This document shows positions 6,456 to 13,527 of a stretch of DNA of 13,761 nt, piece by piece. The notes under the pieces were generated by a model. The model was not told where the DNA came from. It worked only from the letters and a program-made list of their open reading frames with translations, and searched no databases. How positions within the stretch are numbered: position 1 is the stretch's first letter; each line of letters begins with the position of its first letter. Origin of the DNA: Prevotellaceae bacterium (GTDB taxonomy: Bacteria > Bacteroidota > Bacteroidia > Bacteroidales > Paludibacteraceae). Made by a program: the position numbers and the translations under genes. The stretch spans positions 1-13,761 of the forward strand of contig JAISXJ010000061.1 of NCBI GenBank assembly GCA_031270565.1. Direction: 5' to 3'.

Positions 6456-7520
6456 ATGAAAAAACTATTTGTCTTTCTGTTTTGCACAGGCAAACTGCTT
6501 TGCCTTAACGGACAAACATCCGTAACAGATTATTCCGGCGCCACATCACCGACGCACGGAGTGGTTTATTACCTGCCGCAAACTGCTATTGACATCACCG
6601 CTCTGTCGCAATTAACCATCCGGAAACCCGGACTGTTTGCCAATTATGCCACCCGTCTTTTGGGTGTTAAAGAGGTCATCACCGCCGAAACGCGGCAGTG
6701 GCAACTGACAGACCTCCGCCTCGCCGAACGCGCTATTGCCGACAGTACAAAAGCCTGTCTCGTGAATATCAACGCCAAATCTGTGGCATCGCTTCTGACG
6801 CTCGACGATAACGGTGTTATTCGCAGCGTCAATATGCCTGTGGAACAAACGGTTACACTTCGAGAGCTTGTAACGCCGACGGCAGCGGATAGCGTCATTA
6901 CTTTCGACCTTTCTCAGCTTGGCGGAGAGGCGCTGGTGGCAAGTTCCATCCCCAAAATGGCGGAACTGGCGGCGCAGCAGATATATGCCATCCGCGAAAA
7001 CCGTATGGAACTGCTCTCGTGCAACGGAAATAATATTCCTGACGGCGAATCACTCAAAATAATGTTAGCCCGCCTTGACGACGCCGAACGCGAGCTGGTA
7101 GCGCTGTTTGTCGGAAAGACGGCTATCCTGCACACATATAAAACATTTACCTTTATTCCGAAACAGATGCAGGAGAGCGTACTGTTGTTTCGTTTTTCGG
7201 ATATACTTGGCACGGTAACTGCCGATAATCTGGCGGGGCGTCCCATTTTTCTCAATATAAACGGCGTCTCACCGCCACCTTTGCCGCCGGTTGACCCCAA
7301 AGCAAAAAAAGAAAAAACCTTCGGCATCTTCTATAATGTCCCCGGCAAAGCGCATATCACGCTGACCGACGGACTGACACAACGGCAAGAACTCTATTGC
7401 CCGATGCCGCAATTCGGCTATACCACACATCTGCCGGCTGACATGTTCGATTCATCCACCATTCAGGTGGCGTTTACGCCTTATGGCACCCTTTCTTCAA
7501 TCAGTCAAAAAGCCCGTTAA
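6456..7520 (+). CDS. DUF4831-type secreted protein of unknown function
   Basis: The 354-residue protein begins with a signal peptide (MKKLFVFLFCTGKLLCLNG, cleavage probably near residue 19-20). There is no proper lipobox, so a soluble periplasmic or secreted product is expected. After it comes GVVYYLPQTAIDIT (35-48), and near the C-terminus a proline-rich linker (about 272-280) is followed by FGIFYNVPGKAHITLTDG. These two features recall the Bacteroidetes-restricted DUF4831 family; this is recognition from memory, not a search. No catalytic motif is visible and the biochemical role is unknown. The stop lies 5 bp before uvrA, so the two are almost certainly co-transcribed from the box at 6416-6423. 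Confidence 0.75.
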   Translation: MKKLFVFLFCTGKLLCLNGQTSVTDYSGATSPTHGVVYYLPQTAIDITALSQLTIRKPGLFANYATRLLGVKEVITAETRQWQLTDLRLAERAIADSTKACLVNINAKSVASLLTLDDNGVIRSVNMPVEQTVTLRELVTPTAADSVITFDLSQLGGEALVASSIPKMAELAAQQIYAIRENRMELLSCNGNNIPDGESLKIMLARLDDAERELVALFVGKTAILHTYKTFTFIPKQMQESVLLFRFSDILGTVTADNLAGRPIFLNINGVSPPPLPPVDPKAKKEKTFGIFYNVPGKAHITLTDGLTQRQELYCPMPQFGYTTHLPADMFDSSTIQVAFTPYGTLSSISQKAR

Positions 7521-7525
7521 AAATT

Positions 7526-10333
7526 ATGCCCAGCAATGCCTCTATAGAGATAAAAAACGCCTGTGTCCACAATCTGAAAGGGGTTGATTTGGCTATCCCA
7601 CGTAATAAACTGGTGGTGATAACGGGACTTTCGGGCAGTGGCAAATCGTCGCTGGCGTTCGATACGCTCTATGCCGAAGGACAGCGGCGCTACGTGGAAA
7701 GCCTGTCGGCTTATGTGCGGCAGTTTCTCGGACGGATGAACAAGCCGGAAGTGGATTATATCAAGGGATTGCCGCCCTCTATCGCCATTCGACAAAAGGT
7801 CATCAGTAGCAATGTGCGCTCGACGGTAGGCACTTCCACAGAGATTTACGACTATCTTAAACTGCTTTTTGCCCGTATCGGACATACCTTTTCTCCCGTT
7901 TCAGGAAACGAAATAACAAAAGACAGCATCTCAGACGTGGTGGATGCCATTATGCAGCTGAAAAAAGAAACGGCTGTCTTTTTGCTGGCGCCAATCATAC
8001 CCGTTGCAGACCGCACGCTTGCCGAACACCTTGACCTGCTTGCCCGACAGGGATTCAGCCGCATAGAGATTAACGGCGAGATTATGCGTTTCACACAACT
8101 GCCGGAACGTCAACCCGACATGGCATGGAACGACCAGCTGCATCTGCTTATTGACCGCATCATGGTTGACCACAGTCAGGAAACCAAAAACCGTTTAGCC
8201 GATTCGGTGCAGACCGCTTTCTTTGAGGGGAATAATAAATGTGTCATTGCCTTTCGGGACGATGAGGATAATCTTTTTCGGAAAACGTTTTCACAGGCAT
8301 TTGAAGCCGACGGCATCACCTTTGAGGAGCCAAGTGAAAGGATGTTCAGTTTCAATAATCCGGTTGGAGCGTGTCCTGCGTGCGGCGGCTGCGGGAAAAG
8401 CATCGGCATTGACCCCGATTTGGTGATTCCGGACAAATCGCTTTCCATCTATGACGACGCCGTGGCATGCTGGCGCGGCGAAGTGATGAACACATGGAAA
8501 AATACACTTATCTACAACACCGACAAATTCGATTTCCCCATTCACAAACCCTATAATGAGTTATCCAAAGCGCAACAAAAACTGCTCTGGACGGGGAACG
8601 ATTATTTCAAGGGTATCGACGATTTTTTTAAGTTTATTGAATCGCAACAGTCCAAAATTCAATACCGTGTAATGCTTGCGCGGTATCGCGGGATGACTGT
8701 TTGCAGCGCCTGTAACGGCACGCGCCTCAAAACCGAAGCGCAATATGTGCATATCGGCGGCAAGTCCATTACGCAGTTGGTGGATATGCCCATAACCGGA
8801 TTGCAAGCCTTTTTTGCCAACCTACAACTCCCTGCCCGTGATGTCGAAGCGGGACAGCGTTTGCTCGTGGAGATTACCAGCCGTTTGAATTTTATGGTGA
8901 ATGTCGGGCTGGGCTATCTAACGCTCAACCGACCGTCGAACACCCTTTCGGGCGGAGAAAGTCAGCGAATAAATCTGGCAACATCACTTGGAAGCGCTCT
9001 GGTCGGGTCGCTTTATGTGCTGGACGAGCCGAGCATCGGGCTGCACGCACGTGATACGGCGCGGCTGATAACGGTGTTGCGCCGATTGCAGGCGCTTGGA
9101 AATACCGTTGTAGTGGTAGAACACGATTCTGAAATGATAAAAGCCGCCGACTATCTGGTGGATATGGGACCTCTGGCGGGAAGTCTGGGCGGGAATGTGG
9201 TCTATTGCGGTATCCCGCAGGAGAGTTCTCCCGCCGACATCGAAAACTCCTGTACCCTCAAATATCTTACAGGTAACGAGCAGATTCCCGTACCCAAAAA
9301 ACGGCGACGTTGGACATCGTTCATTGAAGTTAAAAGAGCTTCGCATAACAATCTGAAGAATATTAACGTCAGATTTCCGATTGGCGTTATGACGGTGGTT
9401 ACCGGTGTAAGCGGATCGGGAAAATCATCTCTGGTGCGCGATGTGCTTTATTCCGGTCTTCAAGGCTGTTTGGGCAGCGGCATAACGGATGCTGTTCCCC
9501 TGTCGGGACAAATCACCGGAAGTCTGCATCTTATCTCGTCGGCAGAATTTGTCAATCAAAACGCGATAGGCAAAACGTCGCGCTCAAATCCTGCCACTTA
9601 CAGCAAGGCGTTCGATGAAATTCGCCGGCTTTTCGCCGAACAGCCATTAGCGAAGCAGATGGGATTTTCGGCGCTCCATTTCTCGTTCAATCAGGAAGGA
9701 GGTCGCTGTGAAACCTGTTTGGGTACGGGCGTAGAGGTTGTGCCGATGCAATTTATGGCAGACCTGGAACTTGAATGTGATGCCTGTCACGGTCGCCGCT
9801 TTAAAGCGGATGTACTGGAGGTACGTTATCTCGGCAAGCACATTCACGACATACTGGAGATGACCATTGACCAAGCGATTGCCTTTTTTGAAAAACAAAA
9901 CGGAAACATGGAGAAACGGATTGTCAAACGGTTGCGACCGTTGCAGGAAGTGGGCATTGGCTACATCAAACTTGGTCAGGCGTCGAATACGCTCTCCGGC
10001 GGCGAGAATCAGCGTGTGAAGCTGGCATCATTTCTCTCAGGCGAAACGCAGTCGCCGATGCTTTTTATTTTCGACGAACCGACTACCGGACTGCATGCAC
10101 ACGACATAAAAACATTGCTTGGCGCTTTCAATGCCCTTTTGAAGAGAGGACACACGGTGTTGATTATCGAACACAATCTTGATGTCATCAAAAGCGCTGA
10201 CCATGTCATAGACATCGGTCCTGAAGGTGGTGAGGAGGGCGGCTATCTGGTAGCCGAAGGCACGCCGGAACAGATTGCCGCCTGTCTGTCTTCTCACACG
10301 GGAAACTGTTTAAGACCGTTATTAGCTGTTTGA
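7526..10333 (+). CDS. uvrA: Excinuclease ABC subunit A (UvrA), lacking the first CxxC of zinc module 1
   Basis: ATPase that scans DNA for bulky lesions and loads UvrB in nucleotide excision repair. The 935-residue protein has two ABC ATPase halves: Walker A GLSGSGKSS (34-42) with signature LSGGESQR (474-481), and Walker A GVSGSGKSS (627-635) with signature LSGGENQR (823-830). The C-terminal zinc module is complete: C728/C731 and C751/C754. CSACNGTRL (C393/C396) is also present. The first zinc module has only its second pair, C283/C286; where enterobacterial UvrA has the first CxxC, about 27 residues earlier, there is no cysteine pair. My recollection is that one Bacteroidetes UvrA lineage shares this trait, so it may be a paralogue alongside a canonical copy elsewhere. 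Start ATG 7526 lies 5 bp after the preceding stop; the next gene follows 18 bp later. Confidence 0.94.
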   Translation: MPSNASIEIKNACVHNLKGVDLAIPRNKLVVITGLSGSGKSSLAFDTLYAEGQRRYVESLSAYVRQFLGRMNKPEVDYIKGLPPSIAIRQKVISSNVRSTVGTSTEIYDYLKLLFARIGHTFSPVSGNEITKDSISDVVDAIMQLKKETAVFLLAPIIPVADRTLAEHLDLLARQGFSRIEINGEIMRFTQLPERQPDMAWNDQLHLLIDRIMVDHSQETKNRLADSVQTAFFEGNNKCVIAFRDDEDNLFRKTFSQAFEADGITFEEPSERMFSFNNPVGACPACGGCGKSIGIDPDLVIPDKSLSIYDDAVACWRGEVMNTWKNTLIYNTDKFDFPIHKPYNELSKAQQKLLWTGNDYFKGIDDFFKFIESQQSKIQYRVMLARYRGMTVCSACNGTRLKTEAQYVHIGGKSITQLVDMPITGLQAFFANLQLPARDVEAGQRLLVEITSRLNFMVNVGLGYLTLNRPSNTLSGGESQRINLATSLGSALVGSLYVLDEPSIGLHARDTARLITVLRRLQALGNTVVVVEHDSEMIKAADYLVDMGPLAGSLGGNVVYCGIPQESSPADIENSCTLKYLTGNEQIPVPKKRRRWTSFIEVKRASHNNLKNINVRFPIGVMTVVTGVSGSGKSSLVRDVLYSGLQGCLGSGITDAVPLSGQITGSLHLISSAEFVNQNAIGKTSRSNPATYSKAFDEIRRLFAEQPLAKQMGFSALHFSFNQEGGRCETCLGTGVEVVPMQFMADLELECDACHGRRFKADVLEVRYLGKHIHDILEMTIDQAIAFFEKQNGNMEKRIVKRLRPLQEVGIGYIKLGQASNTLSGGENQRVKLASFLSGETQSPMLFIFDEPTTGLHAHDIKTLLGAFNALLKRGHTVLIIEHNLDVIKSADHVIDIGPEGGEEGGYLVAEGTPEQIAACLSSHTGNCLRPLLAV

Positions 10334-10351
10334 CTTTTTAATAAATACACT

Positions 10352-11497
10352 ATGCAACTGACCAGATACCACCGTATTTTTCTTCTCCTGATAGCGCTGC
10401 TAATAATAGGATTCTCGCTTATCTTCACTGATAGGCTTGCCCAGCGGCTTGCCATCGAAGAGCGGCATAAAATAGAGTTTTGGGCGGAAGCTGTACGGCG
10501 TTTCAACGATCTCAGCAATACCGACCCCGATTTTGATTTTATGTGGAAAATTATTGAGAATAACACAAATATCCCTGTAATCATTGCCGATGAGCAGGGG
10601 AATTATATTTCATCGGTGAATTTTCCGAGAGTAAAAGGCGACCAGAATACCTACTTTGCCGGACAGATAAAACGGCTCAAAAGCGTTAATGCGCCCATTG
10701 AAATCTTCTATTCTCCTACTGAAAAACAGTATATTTATTACGACGATTCTATTCTGTTGAAACTGTTTGCCTATTTTCCATACATACAACTCTCTATCAT
10801 TATCGTCTTTTTGGCGATTTCGTTTTGGGCGTTTGCCTCCGACAAAAAAGCGGAGCAGAATCGTGTCTGGGTGGGGCTGTCCAAAGAGACGGCGCATCAG
10901 TTGGGCACGCCTATTTCGTCGCTTCTGGCGTGGGAAGCCATCCTCAAGGAGCGTCACGTGAACGATGAAGTCATTGCCGAAATGGGCAAAGACGTAGCGC
11001 GGCTCAACACCATTGCCCGCCGCTTTTCAAAGGTCGGTTCGCCGCCTGTTTGCATGCCGGAAAATGTGTTTCAGACGCTTGATAATGCCGTGAACTATAT
11101 GAAAAAACGCACATCAAGCAAAGTCTCCTATGCAATCACTGCTCCCGACCGTAGCCTGACCGCCAAACTCGACATTTCACTCTTTGAATGGGTGATAGAA
11201 AATCTCTGCAAAAACGCTGTGGATGCTATGGAGGGTAACGGCGCTATCGCCATCCACCTGACCGAAGGAGATGATCGCCGGACGGTTATTATTGACATAA
11301 CGGATTCCGGAAAAGGCATTGAGCGATCGAATTTTCGGACGATATTCACACCCGGATTCACGACCAAAGCGCGTGGCTGGGGGTTGGGACTTTCTCTGGC
11401 AAAACGCATTATTGAGGAGTACCATCAGGGAAAAATTTTCATCAAGACTTCCGAAATCGGCAAAGGAACAACCTTCCGTATTCTGCTGCCGCAATAA
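10352..11497 (+). CDS. porY: Membrane sensor histidine kinase, PorY-like
   Basis: The 381-residue protein has TM helix 1 at about 8-26, an extracytoplasmic sensor region at about 27-139 and TM helix 2 at about 140-160. There is no evident HAMP domain, and the dimerisation helix follows directly with the phospho-accepting H182 in LSKETAHQLGTPISSLLAW. The ATPase domain has the N-box N288 (ENLCKNAVDAM), G1 DSGKGI (318-323) and G2 GWGLGLSLA (342-350). The two-TM layout, short length and KETAHQLGTPISSL block resemble PorY, which phosphorylates PorX in Porphyromonas; porX lies in this same window. The assignment to PorY rather than another kinase of this subfamily is probable, not proven. It is the last gene of the operon with the DUF4831 gene and uvrA. 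No obvious terminator follows. Confidence 0.75.
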   Translation: MQLTRYHRIFLLLIALLIIGFSLIFTDRLAQRLAIEERHKIEFWAEAVRRFNDLSNTDPDFDFMWKIIENNTNIPVIIADEQGNYISSVNFPRVKGDQNTYFAGQIKRLKSVNAPIEIFYSPTEKQYIYYDDSILLKLFAYFPYIQLSIIIVFLAISFWAFASDKKAEQNRVWVGLSKETAHQLGTPISSLLAWEAILKERHVNDEVIAEMGKDVARLNTIARRFSKVGSPPVCMPENVFQTLDNAVNYMKKRTSSKVSYAITAPDRSLTAKLDISLFEWVIENLCKNAVDAMEGNGAIAIHLTEGDDRRTVIIDITDSGKGIERSNFRTIFTPGFTTKARGWGLGLSLAKRIIEEYHQGKIFIKTSEIGKGTTFRILLPQ

Positions 11498-11567
11498 GGA
11501 GCTGTCTGACAAACATCGGGCACAAGAAAATAATCAAAATCTTTTCACATAATCAGAAAAAAATATA

Positions 11568-11575
11568 TACCTTTG
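11568..11575 (+). promoter_or_regulatory. Bacteroidetes -7 box of the lipoprotein gene
   Basis: TACCTTTG fits TAnnTTTG exactly. Unlike the other boxes in the window it lies far from its gene, 107 nt before the ATG at 11683, predicting a leader of about 100 nt. Confidence 0.6.
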
Positions 11576-11590
11576 CCCCGATTTTCTTTG

Positions 11591-11608
11591 CTGTCATTTT
11601 TCTGACAG
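11591..11608 (+). other. Hairpin in the long leader of the lipoprotein gene
   Basis: CTGTCA (11591-11596) pairs with TGACAG (11603-11608) around a 6-nt loop. It lies about 15 nt after the -7 box, so it would sit at or near the 5' end of the mRNA. It may stabilise the transcript; it is too short to call a riboswitch. The remaining leader to 11682 is very AT-rich and shows nothing else recognisable. Confidence 0.4.
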
Positions 11609-11682
11609 TTTGAAATGATGATATTGTGAATCTAATGTTTTATAATAATATTATTTGTTAAATCAAAAAAATTGAATGGTCT

Positions 11683-12201
11683 ATGAAAAAGATTTCCCTG
11701 CTTTTATCTACTGCCGTTGTACTGGCAGTTATTGTGATGAGTGCCTGCAACAATAATGTTCCGGTGCCTGGTGACCCACCTCCTGCGGTGCACGACAAAT
11801 TCTTCGGCACATGGAAGTCAACCAATATCACCGGAAATGTTGATACAGACAATGAAGTTGTCAATGCAATGATACCGAATTTGCTTCCCAAAATCTTGGC
11901 AACGGCTACCGCTGAATTTACTTTTGAAGATGGGGAGCAGTTTTCCTCACATTTTGTTGTTGTCCCTGAGGAAATTATTATTGACGCAAGTGGCAGCTAT
12001 ACATTTGACGATCAGGCGTTATCACTCACAACTGAAGTGGCAGCACAACCTCAAGAGGTACCATACCTGTTTGATGGTAAGACTGCGTTGACTTTGGATT
12101 ACGCGATAGATCCGGAAGTGATTAAAACTCTATTTGGTGAAGAACTGGGACAAATTAACGTACTCAATGCTCTGATAACAGTAACACTGGAGAAAGAATA
12201 A
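11683..12201 (+). CDS. Small lipoprotein with a possible lipocalin-like fold
   Basis: The 172-residue protein starts with a type II signal peptide (MKKISLLLSTAVVLAVIVMSAC); the lipobox MSAC gives lipidated C22. A proline-rich tether (VPVPGDPPP) follows, then FFGTWKSTNITGN. A GTWK-type motif near the mature N-terminus and alternating hydrophobic strands recall the small lipocalin-like lipoproteins common in Bacteroidetes, but no named family is certain. The residue after the lipidated cysteine is Asn, followed by two more Asn, and there is no acidic export signal directly after the cysteine, so surface exposure is not predicted. It has its own promoter and terminator and is apparently monocistronic. 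Function unknown. Confidence 0.8.
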   Translation: MKKISLLLSTAVVLAVIVMSACNNNVPVPGDPPPAVHDKFFGTWKSTNITGNVDTDNEVVNAMIPNLLPKILATATAEFTFEDGEQFSSHFVVVPEEIIIDASGSYTFDDQALSLTTEVAAQPQEVPYLFDGKTALTLDYAIDPEVIKTLFGEELGQINVLNALITVTLEKE

Positions 12202-12222
12202 AAGATTTTTACCTGAGAAAAT

Positions 12223-12264
12223 AAACAGGGTAATCCTAATTGGGGTTGCCCTGTTTGTTTTTTG
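12223..12264 (+). terminator. Rho-independent terminator between the lipoprotein gene and pdxB
   Basis: A 14-bp stem, with two G-T wobbles, pairs 12223-12236 with 12243-12256 around a 6-nt loop, followed by the T-rich stretch GTTTTTTGTTT. It lies 21 bp after the lipoprotein stop. On the opposite strand the stem is followed by TATTTTCTC, so it may also weakly end pdxB transcription. Confidence 0.85.
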
Positions 12265-12279
12265 TTTGCGGGATATTCC

Positions 12280-13314
12280 TTACCGTACCGAAAAACATAT
12301 CTCCCGCCGAACAGGATAATGACGTCTGAATGTTTCAAAACGGTCGGGGTGAGTTTTGAGCATATCGGAATCGCGTTCAATGGCATAGGTTTGCAGGAAC
12401 AGGTCGGGCAGTTGCGAGCGATTGACGCAATACTGCTTTTGGGGCGGTAAATCAATGTCGTATTCTGGCAGATTCATATCAAAAAAACGGTTGACGGCAT
12501 CCACAACCATACGGGTCGCACAGGCTTTGCCGTCGGCAGAATAACCCGCAATGTGCGGAGTGCCAAGCAGGGAGGCACGCAGTAAAGCGTCGTTGATGAG
12601 AGGTTCATTGTGCCAGCAATCAAGCACAAAGTCAGCGACTTTGCGTTGCTGCCATGCCCTTAGAAGCGCCTGCTCGTCAACAACATCTCCACGCGCCGCA
12701 TTAATGATTAATGGCATACGTTTCAGATGATTGAAAAAGTCTTCGTTAGCCAGATGAAAAGTCGGAAATGCACCGTCCGACGTTAAGGGGGTATGAAAGG
12801 TGATAATGTCGGCGCGTTCGGCTATCTCGGCAAGGGAGACAAAGTCGGGCAAATATTCGTTTCGGCAACGCAACGGGTCGTTACAGAGCGCAGTCATCCC
12901 CAGCGTGTTCGCCAGTTCCTGCACCAGACGCCCCACGCAACCGACACCGACAATACCAATTGTTTTTCCCTCAAGAGGTATGCCGCGCTTTTTACTCCAG
13001 AAACTCAATGCCGAAGCCATATATTGCTGCACAGAACGCGCATTGCTGCCGGGAGCATTCACTGTGGCGATGCCTTGTTGCCGACAGTAATTCAAGTCAA
13101 TATGGTCTAACCCGATGGTTGCCGAAGCAATCAGTTTAACGGCAGACCCTGCGAGCAGTGCGGCATTACAGAGGGTGCGTGTCCTGATAATTAGCGCATC
13201 GGCGTGGACTGTCGTTGCAGGCGTGATTGCTTCGGAAGGTAAATAATCAACCTTCGCCACCGCATCAAAAACCTTTTCAAGGTATGGAATATGAGAATCA
13301 ATAACCAGACGCAT
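12280..13314 (-). CDS. pdxB: Erythronate-4-phosphate dehydrogenase
   Basis: Second step of de novo pyridoxal phosphate synthesis by the DXP-dependent route: oxidation of 4-phospho-D-erythronate to the 2-oxo acid. The 344-residue protein belongs to the D-isomer 2-hydroxyacid dehydrogenases, with the NAD-binding GIVGVGCVGRLV (120-131) and the catalytic triad R208 (NAARGDVVDE), E237 (LDCWHNEP) and H254 (GTPHIAGYSADGK). These positions coincide with those I recall for E. coli PdxB, which together with the C-terminal extension favours PdxB over other family members. The start is ATG 13314: an in-frame TTG at 13332 is part of the -7 box itself and cannot be translated from that promoter. The N-terminus MRLVIDSHIPYLE is typical. 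Confidence 0.92.
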   Translation of the reverse strand: MRLVIDSHIPYLEKVFDAVAKVDYLPSEAITPATTVHADALIIRTRTLCNAALLAGSAVKLIASATIGLDHIDLNYCRQQGIATVNAPGSNARSVQQYMASALSFWSKKRGIPLEGKTIGIVGVGCVGRLVQELANTLGMTALCNDPLRCRNEYLPDFVSLAEIAERADIITFHTPLTSDGAFPTFHLANEDFFNHLKRMPLIINAARGDVVDEQALLRAWQQRKVADFVLDCWHNEPLINDALLRASLLGTPHIAGYSADGKACATRMVVDAVNRFFDMNLPEYDIDLPPQKQYCVNRSQLPDLFLQTYAIERDSDMLKTHPDRFETFRRHYPVRREICFSVR

Positions 13315-13329
13315 AATATTTCTTTTGTG

Positions 13330-13337
13330 CAAAAGTA
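13330..13337 (-). promoter_or_regulatory. Bacteroidetes -7 box of pdxB
   Basis: On the minus strand this reads TACTTTTG, an exact TAnnTTTG match, 15 nt before ATG 13314, so the leader is about 10 nt. Seven bp upstream of it the heptad array begins, occupying the place where a -33 element would lie. Confidence 0.6.
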
Positions 13338-13344
13338 CGCCTTT

Positions 13345-13379
13345 TATTTAGTTTGTAGTTATTAGAGTTTAGAGTGTAG
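13345..13379 (+). repeat. Five degenerate heptads (NNNNTAG) upstream of pdxB
   Basis: Contiguous units TATTTAG, TTTGTAG, TTATTAG, AGTTTAG and AGTGTAG, all ending in TAG in perfect 7-bp phase. They resemble the array at 6107-6162 and share the unit AGTTTAG. An inverted set stands at 13443-13477. On the minus strand, the sense of pdxB, the array runs up to 7 bp before the TACTTTTG box. Confidence 0.7.
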
Positions 13380-13393
13380 TTGAAGAATGAATA

Positions 13394-13440
13394 AACGCCG
13401 TCAGGCGTTCTTACCCCGCAAGGCACGCAAAAATATTTTT
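13394..13440. repeat. Hairpin and palindrome inside the heptad-flanked element
   Basis: AACGCC (13394-13399) pairs with GGCGTT (13404-13409) around the loop GTCA, the same layout as the GC-rich mini-hairpins at 6227-6317. AAAAATATTTTT at 13429-13440 is a perfect 12-bp palindrome. Neither is followed by a proper T-run on the strand of pdxB. Confidence 0.55.
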
Positions 13441-13442
13441 CA

Positions 13443-13477
13443 CTAAAAACTACACTCTACTAACTAAAAACTAAAAA
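13443..13477 (-). repeat. Five heptads inverted with respect to 13345-13379
   Basis: Plus-strand units CTAAAAA, CTACACT, CTACTAA, CTAAAAA and CTAAAAA are contiguous in perfect 7-bp phase. Read on the minus strand, part of this array matches the left array at about 20 of 22 positions before one heptad is skipped. It overlaps the A-run that forms the T-tail of the neighbouring terminator. Confidence 0.7.
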
Positions 13478-13495
13478 AGCCCCTCGCGGGGCTTT
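13473..13495 (-). terminator. Rho-independent terminator of the IPT/TIG-like gene
   Basis: An 8-bp stem, AAAGCCCC (13476-13483) with GGGGCTTT (13488-13495), has a 4-nt loop and on the minus strand runs into TTTTTT. It lies 32 bp beyond the stop codon of the gene ending at 13528 and separates it from pdxB on the same strand. Confidence 0.88.
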
Positions 13496-13527
13496 CATCA
13501 TTTGTCTAAACGCATAACGGCTACCTA

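Noticed and set aside
11498..11567. Terminator after the histidine kinase gene
   Set aside because: No stable stem followed by a T-run is visible before the next promoter; read-through into the lipoprotein gene cannot be excluded.
13441..13477. Terminator formed by the two heptad arrays pairing (13345-13379 with 13443-13477)
   Set aside because: The arms are AT-rich, imperfect and 63 bp apart; the compact GC stem at 13476-13495 is a far better terminator.
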